Positions 8,912-19,937 of a stretch of 56,180 bases of DNA are shown in pieces. Location: contig CAZOBH010000005.1 in assembly GCA_964578175.1 (NCBI GenBank), positions 1 to 56,180 of the forward strand. The letters are read 5' to 3'. Both the position numbers and the translations under genes were made by a program. Numbering within the stretch: the first letter of the stretch is position 1; every line of letters starts with the position of its first letter. Below the pieces are notes generated by a model. That model did not search any database. It was not told where the DNA came from and was given only the letters and a program-made list of their open reading frames with translations. The stretch is from RUG11788 sp964578175. Its GTDB lineage: Bacteria > Bacillota_I > Bacilli_A > RF39 > UBA660.

Positions 8912-9568
8912 TTATTTTACTAGTTCTATAAAATTATCAGGTATGTCTGTTTCAAATGTTAATTCTTTTTTAGTAATTGGATGAACAACCACTAATTTAT
9001 TAGCATGTAAGCACATTCTACCAAGAGGATTCTTCGTCGAATTATATTTCTTATCACCAACAATCGGACAACCTAAATCACTCATATGAACTCTTATTTG
9101 ATTCTTTCTACCAGTATCAATAGTTATATCTAGTAAAGAGTATTTATTATTGTTTAATACATTTCTATAATGAGTTATTGCTTCTTTACCATCTCCCATT
9201 TTAGAAGATGAATAAACAAGTAAAGTTTTAGTTTCTTTAAGCCAAGTACGTACTGTTCCTTTATTCTTTGGAGGTTTTCCTTCTACTACTGCTACATATT
9301 CACGTAATTTAACAAGTTCATCCCAATTATCTTGAAACATTTTTTTTAATTTTTCATTTTTACTAAAAAGTACAATACCACTAGTATCTTTATCTAATCT
9401 ATGTACTATAAATACTTTTTGATTCTTTTTCTTTACATATGTTATTACTTTATGAAATAAAGTCTTTTCTTTTTCATTATCAGTAGAAATAGTAAGTAAC
9501 TTACTAGGTTTATTAACAACTAATATATCTTTATCTTCATAAATAATATCTAATCTATCTTTTCGCAT
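8912..9568 (-). CDS. RluA-family rRNA/tRNA pseudouridine synthase
   Basis: A 218-residue enzyme that isomerises uridine to pseudouridine in RNA. The catalytic motif HRLDKDTSGIVLFSKN (about 57-72) contains the catalytic Asp, and the KNQIRVHM and RMCLHA motifs of the RluA class appear later (about 160 and 190). There is no N-terminal S4 RNA-binding domain, which places it with the short RluA/RluC-like members; the target uridine cannot be read from the sequence. The ATG at 9568 is preferred over the adjacent TTG because GGTG lies 5 nt upstream. Confidence 0.9.
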   Translation of the reverse strand: MRKDRLDIIYEDKDILVVNKPSKLLTISTDNEKEKTLFHKVITYVKKKNQKVFIVHRLDKDTSGIVLFSKNEKLKKMFQDNWDELVKLREYVAVVEGKPPKNKGTVRTWLKETKTLLVYSSSKMGDGKEAITHYRNVLNNNKYSLLDITIDTGRKNQIRVHMSDLGCPIVGDKKYNSTKNPLGRMCLHANKLVVVHPITKKELTFETDIPDNFIELVK

Positions 9569-9594
9569 CAAATCACCAATTAAATTATAACAAA

Positions 9595-9618
9595 AAAATA
9601 GAGATTTCTCTCTATTTT
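9595..9618 (-). terminator. terminator of the DUF4272 gene
   Basis: Minus-strand hairpin AAAATAGAGA/TCTCTATTTT with a TTTC-type loop and a flanking T tract, overlapping the stop codon at 9617. Confidence 0.7.
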
Positions 9619-12151
9619 ATGCATTTATTTCTACTTTATCCCAACTATCATCAGATATTAACCAATTTAATGCTCTATGTCTTTCTACTACTACTTCTGG
9701 ATTAATTGTTGCTTCTAATCCTTTAGCTTCGCAATCAACACAATACCAATCATATCTATAAGTTAAATCAGCTAAATCTAAGATATCATTAACATCTCTA
9801 AATAGACATTTACTTGCAAAGTCTTTGTAATTATTACATGTTGAAATATAAGATGTTAATTCATCTGGTTCAACTAAGACATCTGGGAATGGAATTTCTT
9901 CTACTATACCTAAAGCCCATAAAAGAATTAATAATCCTTCAAATTGCCATGATATTTGAATAGCAAGATTTTTATCCATCTTTTTAAATAATTCTTTTTC
10001 TTCATGAGTCATATATAGTCTTACACCATAAGTATCTAATAATCCATTAAAGAACTTCTTAGACTCTTTTAAATGTCTCTTTTTATCACTATTAATAATA
10101 TCTGTTGCGAAATTACATACTATTGATAAAACTATTGCTCGTTTAGCTACTTCATCAAAATCCTTAACTCTTGTTTCATAACTACTCTTTAATGGAGGTA
10201 AATCCATAATATATGGAATATCTTGTCTAGTTAGTAAATAAATACTGTTCATTTTACGATCATATGACTCTATAAATGAATCATTAGGTTTATCTATTTC
10301 AACATTTAATAAAGTAATATTTATATCAAGTAAGTTTGAATCACTATTATATCCATTAATAGCTATTAAATATCCATCTATATATGCAAATTTATAGAAT
10401 CTATTATTATTTAATAAATAAGTTCTAATTTCTATTCCATTATAATTAGATTCATATTTATCAGAGAATGAATAATTACTAGTTTCAAAGTTTTTCTTCA
10501 TCCATTCTTCTATCTTATTATAATACTCTTCTTCACTATCACATTTATGTATGAATACTCTATAATAAAATCCAAATTTATCTACTACATCAAAGATATT
10601 AAAATCTTTAATTATTTTAACAAAATTATAATTACGGAAATAGAATTTAAATAATGCATGTCCTTTTATATTATGATAAACTGCTTCAAAATCATCTAAA
10701 TTATACTCAAATTCATCGAATTCACGTTTCTTTTCTAAGAAAAATCTATCATTAGTCTTTTCAGGATTCTTTATATCAATATGATACTTTTGATCTTCAT
10801 TTAAATTAACAGTATGTTCAGAAATCAAAGTTTTATCTTTTTCTTCATTTCCTTTGTTTTCTTCTACTCCAGCATTTAAAATCTCATCTATTTGATCTTC
10901 AACTGGTTGTTTTTCTTCTTCAATTAGATCTTTTTCTTTATCATCAACTTTATCTTCTACGCTTTCTTCTGTATTTTGATCTAATCCTAAACTAGTTTCT
11001 AAGACATCACTAGAATCTATATATTCTTCTTTTTCTTCTTTGGTATCAATTTTTAAATCGTTATAATTTATAACAGGTATAATTATTTCATAATCTTTAG
11101 TTTGTTTTTTATCATTTTTTACTTTAGTTTCTTTTTTAGAAGACTTGTTAGTTTCCTTTTTTTCTGGTTTCTTTTCTTCTATTTCTTCATATTCATTATC
11201 TTCATAACTTGTTTCAACTTTATTATTTGTTATTAGTTTAATAAGTTCTTTAAATAATGTTTTTAATATTTTATAGTTTTCTTCATTTAATTCTATTAAT
11301 GCATAGTCATATTTACTTTTTAACGCTACAAATGATTTATTAGTAAGTTCTTTGTTTTTAATATCAAATTCTTTTAAATCATACCAGAATAAAGATATAA
11401 CTCTACCAATTTCATTTGAAATATTAAAATCACTTTTTATAATTCTTTTATCTTTACTTTCATAGAAAATATCTTGATCAATTATAGAAAGTTGTACATC
11501 TTCTTTCTTATTCTTATATATATATTTCATATAAAATACTGGATCTACAATATTTTTATATTCACAATCTTTATCTATATATATTTTAGCTGTACTTTGT
11601 ACTTCTTCTTCAATTATCTCTTCAACAGTTTCTTCTTTATCATCTTTAATTAATAATTTAGGAGGATTTACTGGTTTACCTACTTCAATTGATTTAAGTA
11701 AATCAAGCATTACTTTGTAATAATCATCCTCTACTAATTTATCATTATCTAATATCTTATTTTTAATATCAATATTAATTGATAAGTTAATAATCATTCC
11801 ATTAATTAAGCAAAAACTATTAAGAATCTTTTTCTTTTCATTTCTAATAACTATATATTTAATTGGTATATCATTAACAGTATCTTCATCTCTATAAAGT
11901 ACTTCATTATTATCAAGTTTTAATTTAGAAATTCTATTAAATTTTCTTTTATCACTAAAACCAATAAATACAGCACTTAGATTAACAAATTTATCAACAG
12001 AAAAGATAAATAATGTATTATTACTTAAACCAAGAGACTCATATGAATCTTTGCTAACTTCTACCCAACTATCTGGTATTTGAAAACTAAAACCTATATT
12101 CTTACATTTAAATTTTATTTTTTCAATATTAGTTATATTTTTCTTATTCAT
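9617..12151 (-). CDS. large DUF4272-domain protein
   Basis: An 844-residue cytoplasmic protein. The N-terminal 160 residues form an unrecognised alpha/beta domain. The middle (about 320-490) is low-complexity, very rich in Glu and Lys, and probably disordered. The C-terminal 190 residues match DUF4272, with LLWALGI, a later YRYDWYCVD and the family's RHRALNWL near the end. DUF4272 has no assigned biochemical role. I chose ATG 12151 because GGTGGTGAT lies 5 nt upstream; the stop of the upstream partner overlaps this start by 8 nt, so the two proteins are translated together and may act as a complex. Confidence 0.75.
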   Translation of the reverse strand: MNKKNITNIEKIKFKCKNIGFSFQIPDSWVEVSKDSYESLGLSNNTLFIFSVDKFVNLSAVFIGFSDKRKFNRISKLKLDNNEVLYRDEDTVNDIPIKYIVIRNEKKKILNSFCLINGMIINLSINIDIKNKILDNDKLVEDDYYKVMLDLLKSIEVGKPVNPPKLLIKDDKEETVEEIIEEEVQSTAKIYIDKDCEYKNIVDPVFYMKYIYKNKKEDVQLSIIDQDIFYESKDKRIIKSDFNISNEIGRVISLFWYDLKEFDIKNKELTNKSFVALKSKYDYALIELNEENYKILKTLFKELIKLITNNKVETSYEDNEYEEIEEKKPEKKETNKSSKKETKVKNDKKQTKDYEIIIPVINYNDLKIDTKEEKEEYIDSSDVLETSLGLDQNTEESVEDKVDDKEKDLIEEEKQPVEDQIDEILNAGVEENKGNEEKDKTLISEHTVNLNEDQKYHIDIKNPEKTNDRFFLEKKREFDEFEYNLDDFEAVYHNIKGHALFKFYFRNYNFVKIIKDFNIFDVVDKFGFYYRVFIHKCDSEEEYYNKIEEWMKKNFETSNYSFSDKYESNYNGIEIRTYLLNNNRFYKFAYIDGYLIAINGYNSDSNLLDINITLLNVEIDKPNDSFIESYDRKMNSIYLLTRQDIPYIMDLPPLKSSYETRVKDFDEVAKRAIVLSIVCNFATDIINSDKKRHLKESKKFFNGLLDTYGVRLYMTHEEKELFKKMDKNLAIQISWQFEGLLILLWALGIVEEIPFPDVLVEPDELTSYISTCNNYKDFASKCLFRDVNDILDLADLTYRYDWYCVDCEAKGLEATINPEVVVERHRALNWLISDDSWDKVEINA

Positions 12152-14979
12152 AGTAATCACCACCTTCTCTACTATCTTCAATTTCGAAGTATTTAGAATA
12201 AAGCGGATACTTCAAATTACCAGTTCGATATGCTTCTTTCATTTGATCATCATATTCTTTAAATGTATCGTAGTCTTTTATACCTCTACGACATAACTTA
12301 GATATCAATAATGACATATCTTCTTCAGTAGTTCCATTAAATAAAGTACTTTCTATTTCATATTTATCATTTTCTCCAATAACTGGATTAGCTTTATATA
12401 GTTTAGATAAATAATTTAAACACTCTAATAAATTTTCATTACCAACTTTATCTAGATTATTAAATAAATTATTCTTAGCAAAAGCTTTAATTAAATAATT
12501 ACTAAAGTCTCTATCATCTAATTCTTTATTTAATTCTTCAATAAAGTCTTCCATAATCTCATCTTTTTCAAAATAATCAAAATATCCGAATATATATCTA
12601 GGATAATTAATTACCTTTTTATCTACTAGACCTTTAATATAACTTAAATGTTCTAAGAATTCTCTCTTATATTCATAGCTTACAAGATTATCTTTATCTA
12701 ATATTGAATTATCAATATTATAGCTTGTTATCATTTCTTCATATGATTCTGTATCTTTAACTATAGTCTTAGATACTTTATTAATAATATCTTCATCTTT
12801 ATTTTTCATTGCAAAATATACAAATAACATTAGTGATTTTTGTAATTCATATTGCTCTATTTTTGTTAATTTATTAAATTTTATATTTTTCTTAATTAAG
12901 TTAAATAATTTTTGATATTCAATATGACGTAATTCTTTGGTAAATGTAGTTTTTTCTAAACTAAATTTCCATGTTTCCATAGCGTTTTTCTTATTAAGTA
13001 ATAGATTTAATTCTTTATCTTTAGTAATTTTAATCTCATCTTTTTCTTTAATTCTATTTTCTTTATCATCAACAATAGATGTTGCTTTTAATACTTTAAG
13101 AATAACACTAGTTTTATTTAATTCTTTAACTTTAAATTTAATTCTACCAAAGTTTAGTTCTTCTCCTGGTATAACATCTAATTTATCTTTTTCAATTTCA
13201 GGTATTTCAATTACATCTATAGAATCATTTTCAACAAAATATGGTAAATGTTCTATTACTAACTTTTGAGTTTCATTAAAGTTAATCCTGTAATTTAAGT
13301 TAGTTTGTTCAATTCCCATCTCTAACATCTTAGTAAGATCAAGAGCATCAACTTCTTCTTTTTCTAATTCAATTAAAGCTTTATTAACTTCTTTTTTAAC
13401 ATTTTTAATAGCTTCATTTGATAATATTTGATTCTTTAATACAAACTCTTTATCTGCAAATATATTAGATATATCAATTTTATATTTAGAACCTTTTATA
13501 GAATCATCATGATTTTTTTCATGTTTAATATTTTCACTAGATTTAATTTTAAATTTAACATCATGGTTATCAAAAATATTATCTAGATCAATCTTATATT
13601 TAGGAAGTTCTTTCTTCTTTCTTTCTTTAATCTTAATAGGTTTTTCTTTTAATATTTCATTAACATCAATNNNNNNNNNNNNNNNNNNNNNNNNNNNNNN
13701 NNNNNNNNNNNNNNNNNNNNNNNNNNNNNNNNNNNNNNNNNNNNNNNNNNNNNNNNNNNNNNNNNNNNNNATTAACATCAATCTTATAATCATTTTTCTT
13801 CTTTTTGTTTTCTTTAACAAACAATTGATATTTATCAAATATATCATCAATATCTATCTTATATTCATTTTTTTCTTTATCTTCATCGAATAGATATTCT
13901 ACTTCAGGTTTTTCTTGTTTCTTTAATTTAATAGGTTTCTTATTAAATATTTTTTCAATATCAATCTTATATTTATCTTTATCTTCCTCTTCATCGAATA
14001 GATATTCTACTTTTGGTTTTTCTTGTTTCTTTAACTTAATTGGTTTTTCATTAAAGATTCTATCAACATCAATTTTGTATTTTTCCTCTTCTTGTTTTTT
14101 AATTTGAGTATTTAATCTATCGAATTGTAAATCTATATTTTTAATAGTTTCTTCATATTTTTCTTCTGTTTCAGGAACAATTAATTTTTCTTTCTTAATA
14201 GGAGTAAATACTGCTGCTGTTTCATTTTTAAAGATATCAAAGTTTTCCTCTTCTTCAATTACTTCTTTATTAGTTTTATCATCTACATCAAGTACTTCGA
14301 TTTCTTCTTTAACTTCTTCTTTAATATCCTCTTCAACTTTTTCTTTATTAGTTTCTGATACTTCTAAAAGATCTTTTAAACTATCATAGAATTTATATGC
14401 TTTATCATCTTTAAATCTAGCATATTTTTTCTCTAAGAAATCATATCCTAGATAATCATTATCTTCTTTAAATATTGGTAAAAATTGATCTTTTATAAAT
14501 TTATTATCTATTATTTCATCATGAGATAAAATTCTTAGATTTTCTCTATCATGGAAAGTCATTCCGTTAGTAGTATATGACACTAATCTTTTACATTCTT
14601 CTAAGATCTTATTATTATATAAATTGCTTATTGTATCTACATAAAAATCATTAACTGGAGATCTATCAATAAAATCTAAAAAATCTTTTACATCTATACA
14701 AGTAACTAAATCAATCAATAATTTTATCTTATCTTTATCATATTCTTTAAATATTTCTCCATTGTTATAGATAGCGAAACAATTTTCATCTTCTCTGTCA
14801 GATTTAATATGTTTAGCTAATGTTTCAAGACTTGTTAATTTAAATTCAGGCAATATTAAATCAGAAGTACAATTATCGTCTTCGAAAGTAAAACATCTTC
14901 TTTCTTTATTTAAAAATACTTCTTTCAATTCTTTATCTTGAACATGAATTTTTAATATAAAATTATCCCCAGTATCCAC
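12144..14979 (-). CDS. large repeat protein of unknown function, interrupted by assembly gap
   Basis: The reading frame enters a 100-N gap (13671-13770) and resumes on the other side. The N-terminal part (about 200 residues) is unrecognised and followed by a Glu/Lys-rich linker. At least six copies of a YKID-xxx-IF motif come next, two of them in a nearly exact 33-residue repeat (13890-14090); then a helical C-terminal domain. The sequence on both gap edges shares ATTAACATCAAT, and joining there gives one open frame, so a single gene is likely. The start is GTG 14979 with AAAGGAG 8 nt upstream. Overlaps the DUF4272 gene by 8 nt. Function unknown; the YKID motifs may be short linear binding sites (inference). 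Confidence 0.65.
13671..13770. other. assembly gap (100 N)
   Basis: Exactly 100 unknown bases, the usual placeholder for a gap of unknown size. Both edges carry the same 12 nt (ATTAACATCAAT), so the true gap may be zero or may hide more copies of the tandem repeat around it. Confidence 0.98.
13890..14090 (-). repeat. 99-bp coding tandem repeat
   Basis: Two adjacent units of about 99 bp encode KYKID..IFN.KPIKLKKQ and a VEYLFDE block, with only a few substitutions. More degenerate copies continue to about 13440 on the other side of the gap. This repeat probably caused the assembly break. Confidence 0.75.
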
Positions 14980-15076
14980 TAAGATCACTCCTTTTTACCA
15001 AACCCCAATCCTAATAATATTATTATACAATAGATAACTCAAAATTTCTACAAAATAAGTTACTATTTTTTATAAA

Positions 15077-18000
15077 TTATTTATATCCATTTTTAGCAAT
15101 TTTTATATACTTCTCCATAACTTTTTTCATATCACTTGGATAATAAGTATTATTCTTTACTACATCTGGCATAGATTGTTTATCTAAATAAATAAAATAG
15201 TACCAAGAATACATATCAGCTACAAACTCTTGTATTTTGCTATATGAATAATCTCTTAAAGGTTGTCTACTAGCATTTTTATATTTATTATAAAGACTAA
15301 CTACATCACTTTGAGAACTAAGATATACTCCATATCTAGCTTTATAATAACTATCCCAAGCATGTACCATTTCATGAACTAAAGTTTTAATATAATAATC
15401 ATTAAAATTAGTAGTACATAATACATCTACATTTCTATAACCTACTACTGAACCATATGTCATTCCAGCAGATGATGGCCAAGTATCATTATAATTATTA
15501 GAACTAGCAATAGTTACTTTCCCTGCAGTAAATACATATGGAGCTATCTTATAAAATCTATCATAAAAACTATAATATTTATTATATACAGAACTATTAC
15601 AACCTGAAGTTGTTTCAATAGGAACACTTCCATATACATTAGTTTTAATTATAGGAAAAGTACTTTTTCTATAATAATTCTTAACAATTGCGTATAAGTC
15701 TATATCTGATCTAATGCTAATATTTAAACCAGGTACATAACCACTTAAACTATTTGTATTTTTCACAGGAGCAAATAATTGTACTTCATTTCCAGTACTT
15801 CTTATATAAGGAGCTTTTACATAACAGCTATTATTAGTATTATAAATAGAGCAAGTTTGATAGCATCCATCATCACTTGTATTAGTACATCCTGCCAAAG
15901 ATTCAGCTGAATATTTATGAAAATTTGCTCTAACAGTCTTATAAGTAACAGCATAATATGTACCACTTTTAGATACATATTGTAAGTTCTCACTTTGAAG
16001 AGTTACTTTAGTAGCATTACTAGTTGTTCCCCAGCCTAAAACATTCCATCCATCTCTTGTTATTGAAGGAGTTGTTATATCACACTTAGTACTTGAATTA
16101 TAATATGAACAAGTTTCAAATTTACTAGATATTTTATCTGCTCCATTACTATTAAAATTAATATTACAAACCATTTTAGTAATTGCATAATATGATGCAT
16201 TATTTTTTACTTTTACTTTAGAATTAGAACCTATTAAACTAGTTTTAGCATTTTGATCAGTATTCCAACCTATTATTGTTGCTCCATTTCTTGTTATTTT
16301 AGGAGTTGTTATTTCACATTCTTCTTCACTGTTATAATACTCACACACAACTTTGTTTTTAGATATATTTGCTCCATTACGATAAAAAGTAGTTTCCACT
16401 ACTTTCTTTGTTATTGCATATAAATTGGTATTTTCAGTAATTACTATTTCACTTTTCACTTTGTATTCTGCTGTTTTACTATCTTTATTTTTACTCCATC
16501 CAAGTACTACTGCACCATCTCTTTTAATATCAGGTAAAGTAATTGTACATGATTTTTCTCCAACTAATGCTTTGCACTGAACAATACTTGCGTCTGCATT
16601 AGTTGATCCATTAAGATTTAATGTTGCATCAAGATTTGTATAAGCAAGTGCATAATAAGTAATATCATCATTTACTTCTATTTTTGTATTTGAACTAACT
16701 AAAGCACTAGTAGATTTCTTATTTATATTCCAACCAATAATCTTTCCAGCTGTATATTTTATTTCAGGAACATCTACATAACAAGTATTTGTATTATATA
16801 CTGAACATGTTTTAGTAACCATTTCTCCATTAGTTCCATTTGGATCAAAAACTACATTTATATTCTTTTTAGTAATAGCATATAAAGTCATATCTTTAGT
16901 TACACTTATTTGAGTACCTGCTTTATATTCTGCAGTCTTACTATCTTTTTTAGTACTCCATCCAATTATTTCGCTATTTTCTCTAGTAATATTAGGAGTT
17001 GTAACAACACAGCTATTATTGTTCATTGTACAGCTTGTAAAACTTGATTCAATAACACTTCCATTTTCTATATATGTTACTGCATATCCAGAACTATTAA
17101 CAAAATCTTCTTGTTTAATTTCTAATTGATATGGATCACTAATATTTTCTGAATCATCTTTAGCATAAACTACATATTTACCAGGACTTGTTATTTTTAG
17201 TTCCTTAGCTGTTGAAAAAGATTTACCATCAAAACTATATTGGCTTATATTAGATTCACTATCTTTTCCTGTTGCAGCTAAAGTTATTTCAGTTTGTGTA
17301 GAACTCTTTATGTACATAAACGCATTAGGTTTAGTTTTATCTACACCTGTTACTTTTATTTCTCTAACCGGACTTTCATTTCCAGATGCATCTTTAGCAA
17401 TTAAGTAATATGTACCTGATTTAGGGACTTTATATTCACTACTTTTTTGCCAAGTAACACCATTATCAAAAGAATATGTTAGAGCACTACTAGGATTAAC
17501 AGCTTTAACTTTAATTACTCCATCTTCTATATCTACATTTGTAATGTTAATTAAAGTTTCACCTTTTACTTGTTTTTTCTTTACATAAACTCTATATTCA
17601 TCGTTATCTTTAGTATAAATTCTATGTACTTGATAAATCATATTACTAAGATCTATCTCTTTATCACATCCATCAAGTTTTGCATCTTTTCCTGTTTCAC
17701 ATTTAATATTTATTTTATCTTTATCTACAAGAACATAATAATCATGTACATCATTAGAAAAATTAGGTTTTAGTTCTAAATCTTCTATATATATACTTTT
17801 TAAACTTTCATCTTTAGCAGGAGTAGGTTTCTTTTCATCTTTTTTAGTTAAAAACTTAATTAAGAATATTAAAACCACTATTAAAATGATGATAAAAAGA
17901 ATAATTAATATTATTTTTGTAAAGAATTTTCTTTTTTGTTTTTTAAATTCTTCAGGATTGTCTTCTCTATAATTATCATGATAATTAATTGGTTCAACTG

Positions 18001-18211
18001 GTTTTACTTCAGGTGTTGGTTCATTTGGTTGTGGATATGTAAATTGATTTTGATTAGGTATTTGATTATTTACATCATTTACATTATTTATATTATTTAT
18101 ATTATTTTGTTCATTTGGCATTGGTATTTGATTTGGATTAATATTTGGTTGATTATCTATTCCATGATTTATACCATTTAATTGATTATTCATAAAGTTA
18201 TTACCATTCAT
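15077..18211 (-). CDS. membrane-anchored gluzincin metalloprotease with InlB-type repeats
   Basis: A 1044-residue surface protein. Order: Asn/Pro-rich cytoplasmic tail (1-95), membrane helix (about 97-122), a cadherin-like beta-sandwich domain (about 135-215), Ig-like domains (to about 370), and six repeats of about 75 residues of the InlB B / Listeria-Bacteroides type. Each repeat has IIGW-like and YAITKK motifs plus a close Cys pair. The C-terminus has the zinc motif HEMVHAWD (encoded near 15362-15376) and a downstream QEFVADMYSWYY whose Glu can be the third ligand, as in the anthrax-lethal-factor-like peptidases. Probably cleaves host or own surface proteins; the substrate is unknown. ATG 18211 has AGGAG 8 nt upstream. 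Confidence 0.8.
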   Translation of the reverse strand: MNGNNFMNNQLNGINHGIDNQPNINPNQIPMPNEQNNINNINNVNDVNNQIPNQNQFTYPQPNEPTPEVKPVEPINYHDNYREDNPEEFKKQKRKFFTKIILIILFIIILIVVLIFLIKFLTKKDEKKPTPAKDESLKSIYIEDLELKPNFSNDVHDYYVLVDKDKINIKCETGKDAKLDGCDKEIDLSNMIYQVHRIYTKDNDEYRVYVKKKQVKGETLINITNVDIEDGVIKVKAVNPSSALTYSFDNGVTWQKSSEYKVPKSGTYYLIAKDASGNESPVREIKVTGVDKTKPNAFMYIKSSTQTEITLAATGKDSESNISQYSFDGKSFSTAKELKITSPGKYVVYAKDDSENISDPYQLEIKQEDFVNSSGYAVTYIENGSVIESSFTSCTMNNNSCVVTTPNITRENSEIIGWSTKKDSKTAEYKAGTQISVTKDMTLYAITKKNINVVFDPNGTNGEMVTKTCSVYNTNTCYVDVPEIKYTAGKIIGWNINKKSTSALVSSNTKIEVNDDITYYALAYTNLDATLNLNGSTNADASIVQCKALVGEKSCTITLPDIKRDGAVVLGWSKNKDSKTAEYKVKSEIVITENTNLYAITKKVVETTFYRNGANISKNKVVCEYYNSEEECEITTPKITRNGATIIGWNTDQNAKTSLIGSNSKVKVKNNASYYAITKMVCNINFNSNGADKISSKFETCSYYNSSTKCDITTPSITRDGWNVLGWGTTSNATKVTLQSENLQYVSKSGTYYAVTYKTVRANFHKYSAESLAGCTNTSDDGCYQTCSIYNTNNSCYVKAPYIRSTGNEVQLFAPVKNTNSLSGYVPGLNISIRSDIDLYAIVKNYYRKSTFPIIKTNVYGSVPIETTSGCNSSVYNKYYSFYDRFYKIAPYVFTAGKVTIASSNNYNDTWPSSAGMTYGSVVGYRNVDVLCTTNFNDYYIKTLVHEMVHAWDSYYKARYGVYLSSQSDVVSLYNKYKNASRQPLRDYSYSKIQEFVADMYSWYYFIYLDKQSMPDVVKNNTYYPSDMKKVMEKYIKIAKNGYK

Positions 18212-18249
18212 AGCCAACACTCCTATCATATTAATTATATCATAAGAAA

Positions 18250-18278
18250 TAAAAAAAAGAAGCATTATTTTGCTTCTT
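18250..18278 (-). terminator. terminator of rny
   Basis: Minus-strand hairpin AAGAAGCA/TGCTTCTT with a 6-nt loop followed by a run of T, overlapping the rny stop codon. Confidence 0.7.
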
Positions 18279-19833
18279 CTTGAGCTCTTGTTTCACGAAT
18301 TACAGTAACCTTTATAGTTCCAGGATATTGCATCGTTTCTTCAATTTTTTCTTTGACATCTCTTGCTATTTTATAAGCATTAATATCATCTACTTCTTCA
18401 GGCTTAACTATAACTCTAAGTTCACGACCTGCTTGAACAGCAAATGTGTGATCTACTCCTTTAATATCATTAGCTACATTTTCAAGTTGTTCTAATCTCT
18501 TAAGATAATTTTCTAAAGAATCATTACGTGCACCTGGTCTAGAAGCTGATAATGCATCAGCGATTGCAACAAGGACAGCTATAACACTTTCTGGTTCTTT
18601 ATCTCCATGATGAGACGCTATTGCATCGATAACAACTTTAGGTTCATTATACTTTTTAGCTAAATCTACACCAATATCTACATGGCTTCCTTCAACCTCG
18701 TGATCAATTGCTTTACCAATATCATGTAAAAGTCCTGCTCTCTTAGCTAAATTTACATTCTCATGTAATTCACCTGCTAGAAGTCCTGCTAATTCAGCTA
18801 CTTCTATAGAGTGTTGTAATACATTTTGACCATAACTAGTTCTAAAATGCAATTTACCTAATAATTCAATTAATTCGGAATCCATTTTATTGATTCCTAA
18901 TTCAAATAAAGCATTATTTCCATACTCTATAATTTTAGAACGAGTATCTTTACATACTTTATCATATAATTCTTCTATTCTAGTTGGATGAATTCTTCCA
19001 TCTTTTACTAGTGTTTCTAGAACAATTCTTGCTATTTCTCTTCTTAAAGGATCGAAACTAGATAAAACTATAGTCTCAGGAGTATCATCAATAATTAAAT
19101 CTACACCAGTTACAGCTTCAATTGATCTAATATTTCTTCCTTCTCTACCAATTATTCTACCCTTCATATCATCATTAGGAAGAGTTACTGTTGTAACAGT
19201 TTGTTCATTAGCTACATCAGCTGCATATCTATGCATTGAACTAACTATTAACTCATTTGCTTTTTTGTCAGCTTCTAATTTTGCTTCATTTTCTCTTTCT
19301 TTTAAGTAAGCAGCAATTTCTTTAGAAGATTGTTCTTCAACTTTCTTCATTAACATCTCTTTTGCTTTTTCTTTTTTTAATCCAGATATCTTACTTAATA
19401 ATTCTGTTTGTTCTTTCTTTATATTCTCCACTTCTAATTTTGCGTTTTGAAGTTCTTCTTGTTTTTCAATTAAACTATTTTCTCTTTCATTTAGAGCTAG
19501 TTCTCTTTTTTGAAATAATTCATCTCTTTTATCAATATTATTTTCTCTTTGAGTAAGACGATCTTCATTTTCTTTTATTTCTGCTTTACGATTTTTTATT
19601 TCTTTATCTGCTTCTAATTTTAAATTATGTATTTCTTCTTTAGTTTCAAACAAACTATTTCTTTTAACTTTTTCTGCTTCTTTTTTTGCATCTTCTATAA
19701 TCTTTTCAGCATATTTACCAGAGTTTTTTTGCTTTATAGAATTAATAACGTAATATGCTATAAAACCTAAAACTAATCCAATAATTAACGCAACAACTAC
19801 ATATTGAGTGGGGAATGGTTGTTGTGGACCCAT
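18265..19833 (-). CDS. rny: ribonuclease Y
   Basis: A 522-residue membrane-tethered endoribonuclease that starts mRNA decay in Firmicutes. Domains: one N-terminal membrane helix (about 10-29), a long charged coiled coil (35-195), a KH RNA-binding domain with GRIIGREGRNIRSIEA (about 210-270), and an HD nuclease domain with HSIEVAELAG and the metal-binding LLHDIGKAIDHE (about 340-370). Length matches the family (about 520). The ATG at 19833 has GGAGGTG 7 nt upstream. Separated by a terminator from the downstream metalloprotease gene, which begins its own unit. Confidence 0.97.
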   Translation of the reverse strand: MGPQQPFPTQYVVVALIIGLVLGFIAYYVINSIKQKNSGKYAEKIIEDAKKEAEKVKRNSLFETKEEIHNLKLEADKEIKNRKAEIKENEDRLTQRENNIDKRDELFQKRELALNERENSLIEKQEELQNAKLEVENIKKEQTELLSKISGLKKEKAKEMLMKKVEEQSSKEIAAYLKERENEAKLEADKKANELIVSSMHRYAADVANEQTVTTVTLPNDDMKGRIIGREGRNIRSIEAVTGVDLIIDDTPETIVLSSFDPLRREIARIVLETLVKDGRIHPTRIEELYDKVCKDTRSKIIEYGNNALFELGINKMDSELIELLGKLHFRTSYGQNVLQHSIEVAELAGLLAGELHENVNLAKRAGLLHDIGKAIDHEVEGSHVDIGVDLAKKYNEPKVVIDAIASHHGDKEPESVIAVLVAIADALSASRPGARNDSLENYLKRLEQLENVANDIKGVDHTFAVQAGRELRVIVKPEEVDDINAYKIARDVKEKIEETMQYPGTIKVTVIRETRAQEEAK

Positions 19834-19937
19834 ATCTTTACACCTCCATTCCACATGTATATTAAATTATAAATTTATATATCAATTTATTAATATAATA
19901 TCTAATTTCATTTTATTAATTTTTATATTTTATGTCA

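Noticed and set aside
13671..13770. A real 100-bp unknown segment
   Set aside because: A round 100 N is a placeholder; the 12-nt shared edges argue the size is not known.
17570..18181. Long Ile/Tyr-rich plus-strand ORFs opposite the metalloprotease gene
   Set aside because: They mirror Asn/Asp-rich codons of the minus-strand gene and have no ribosome sites.
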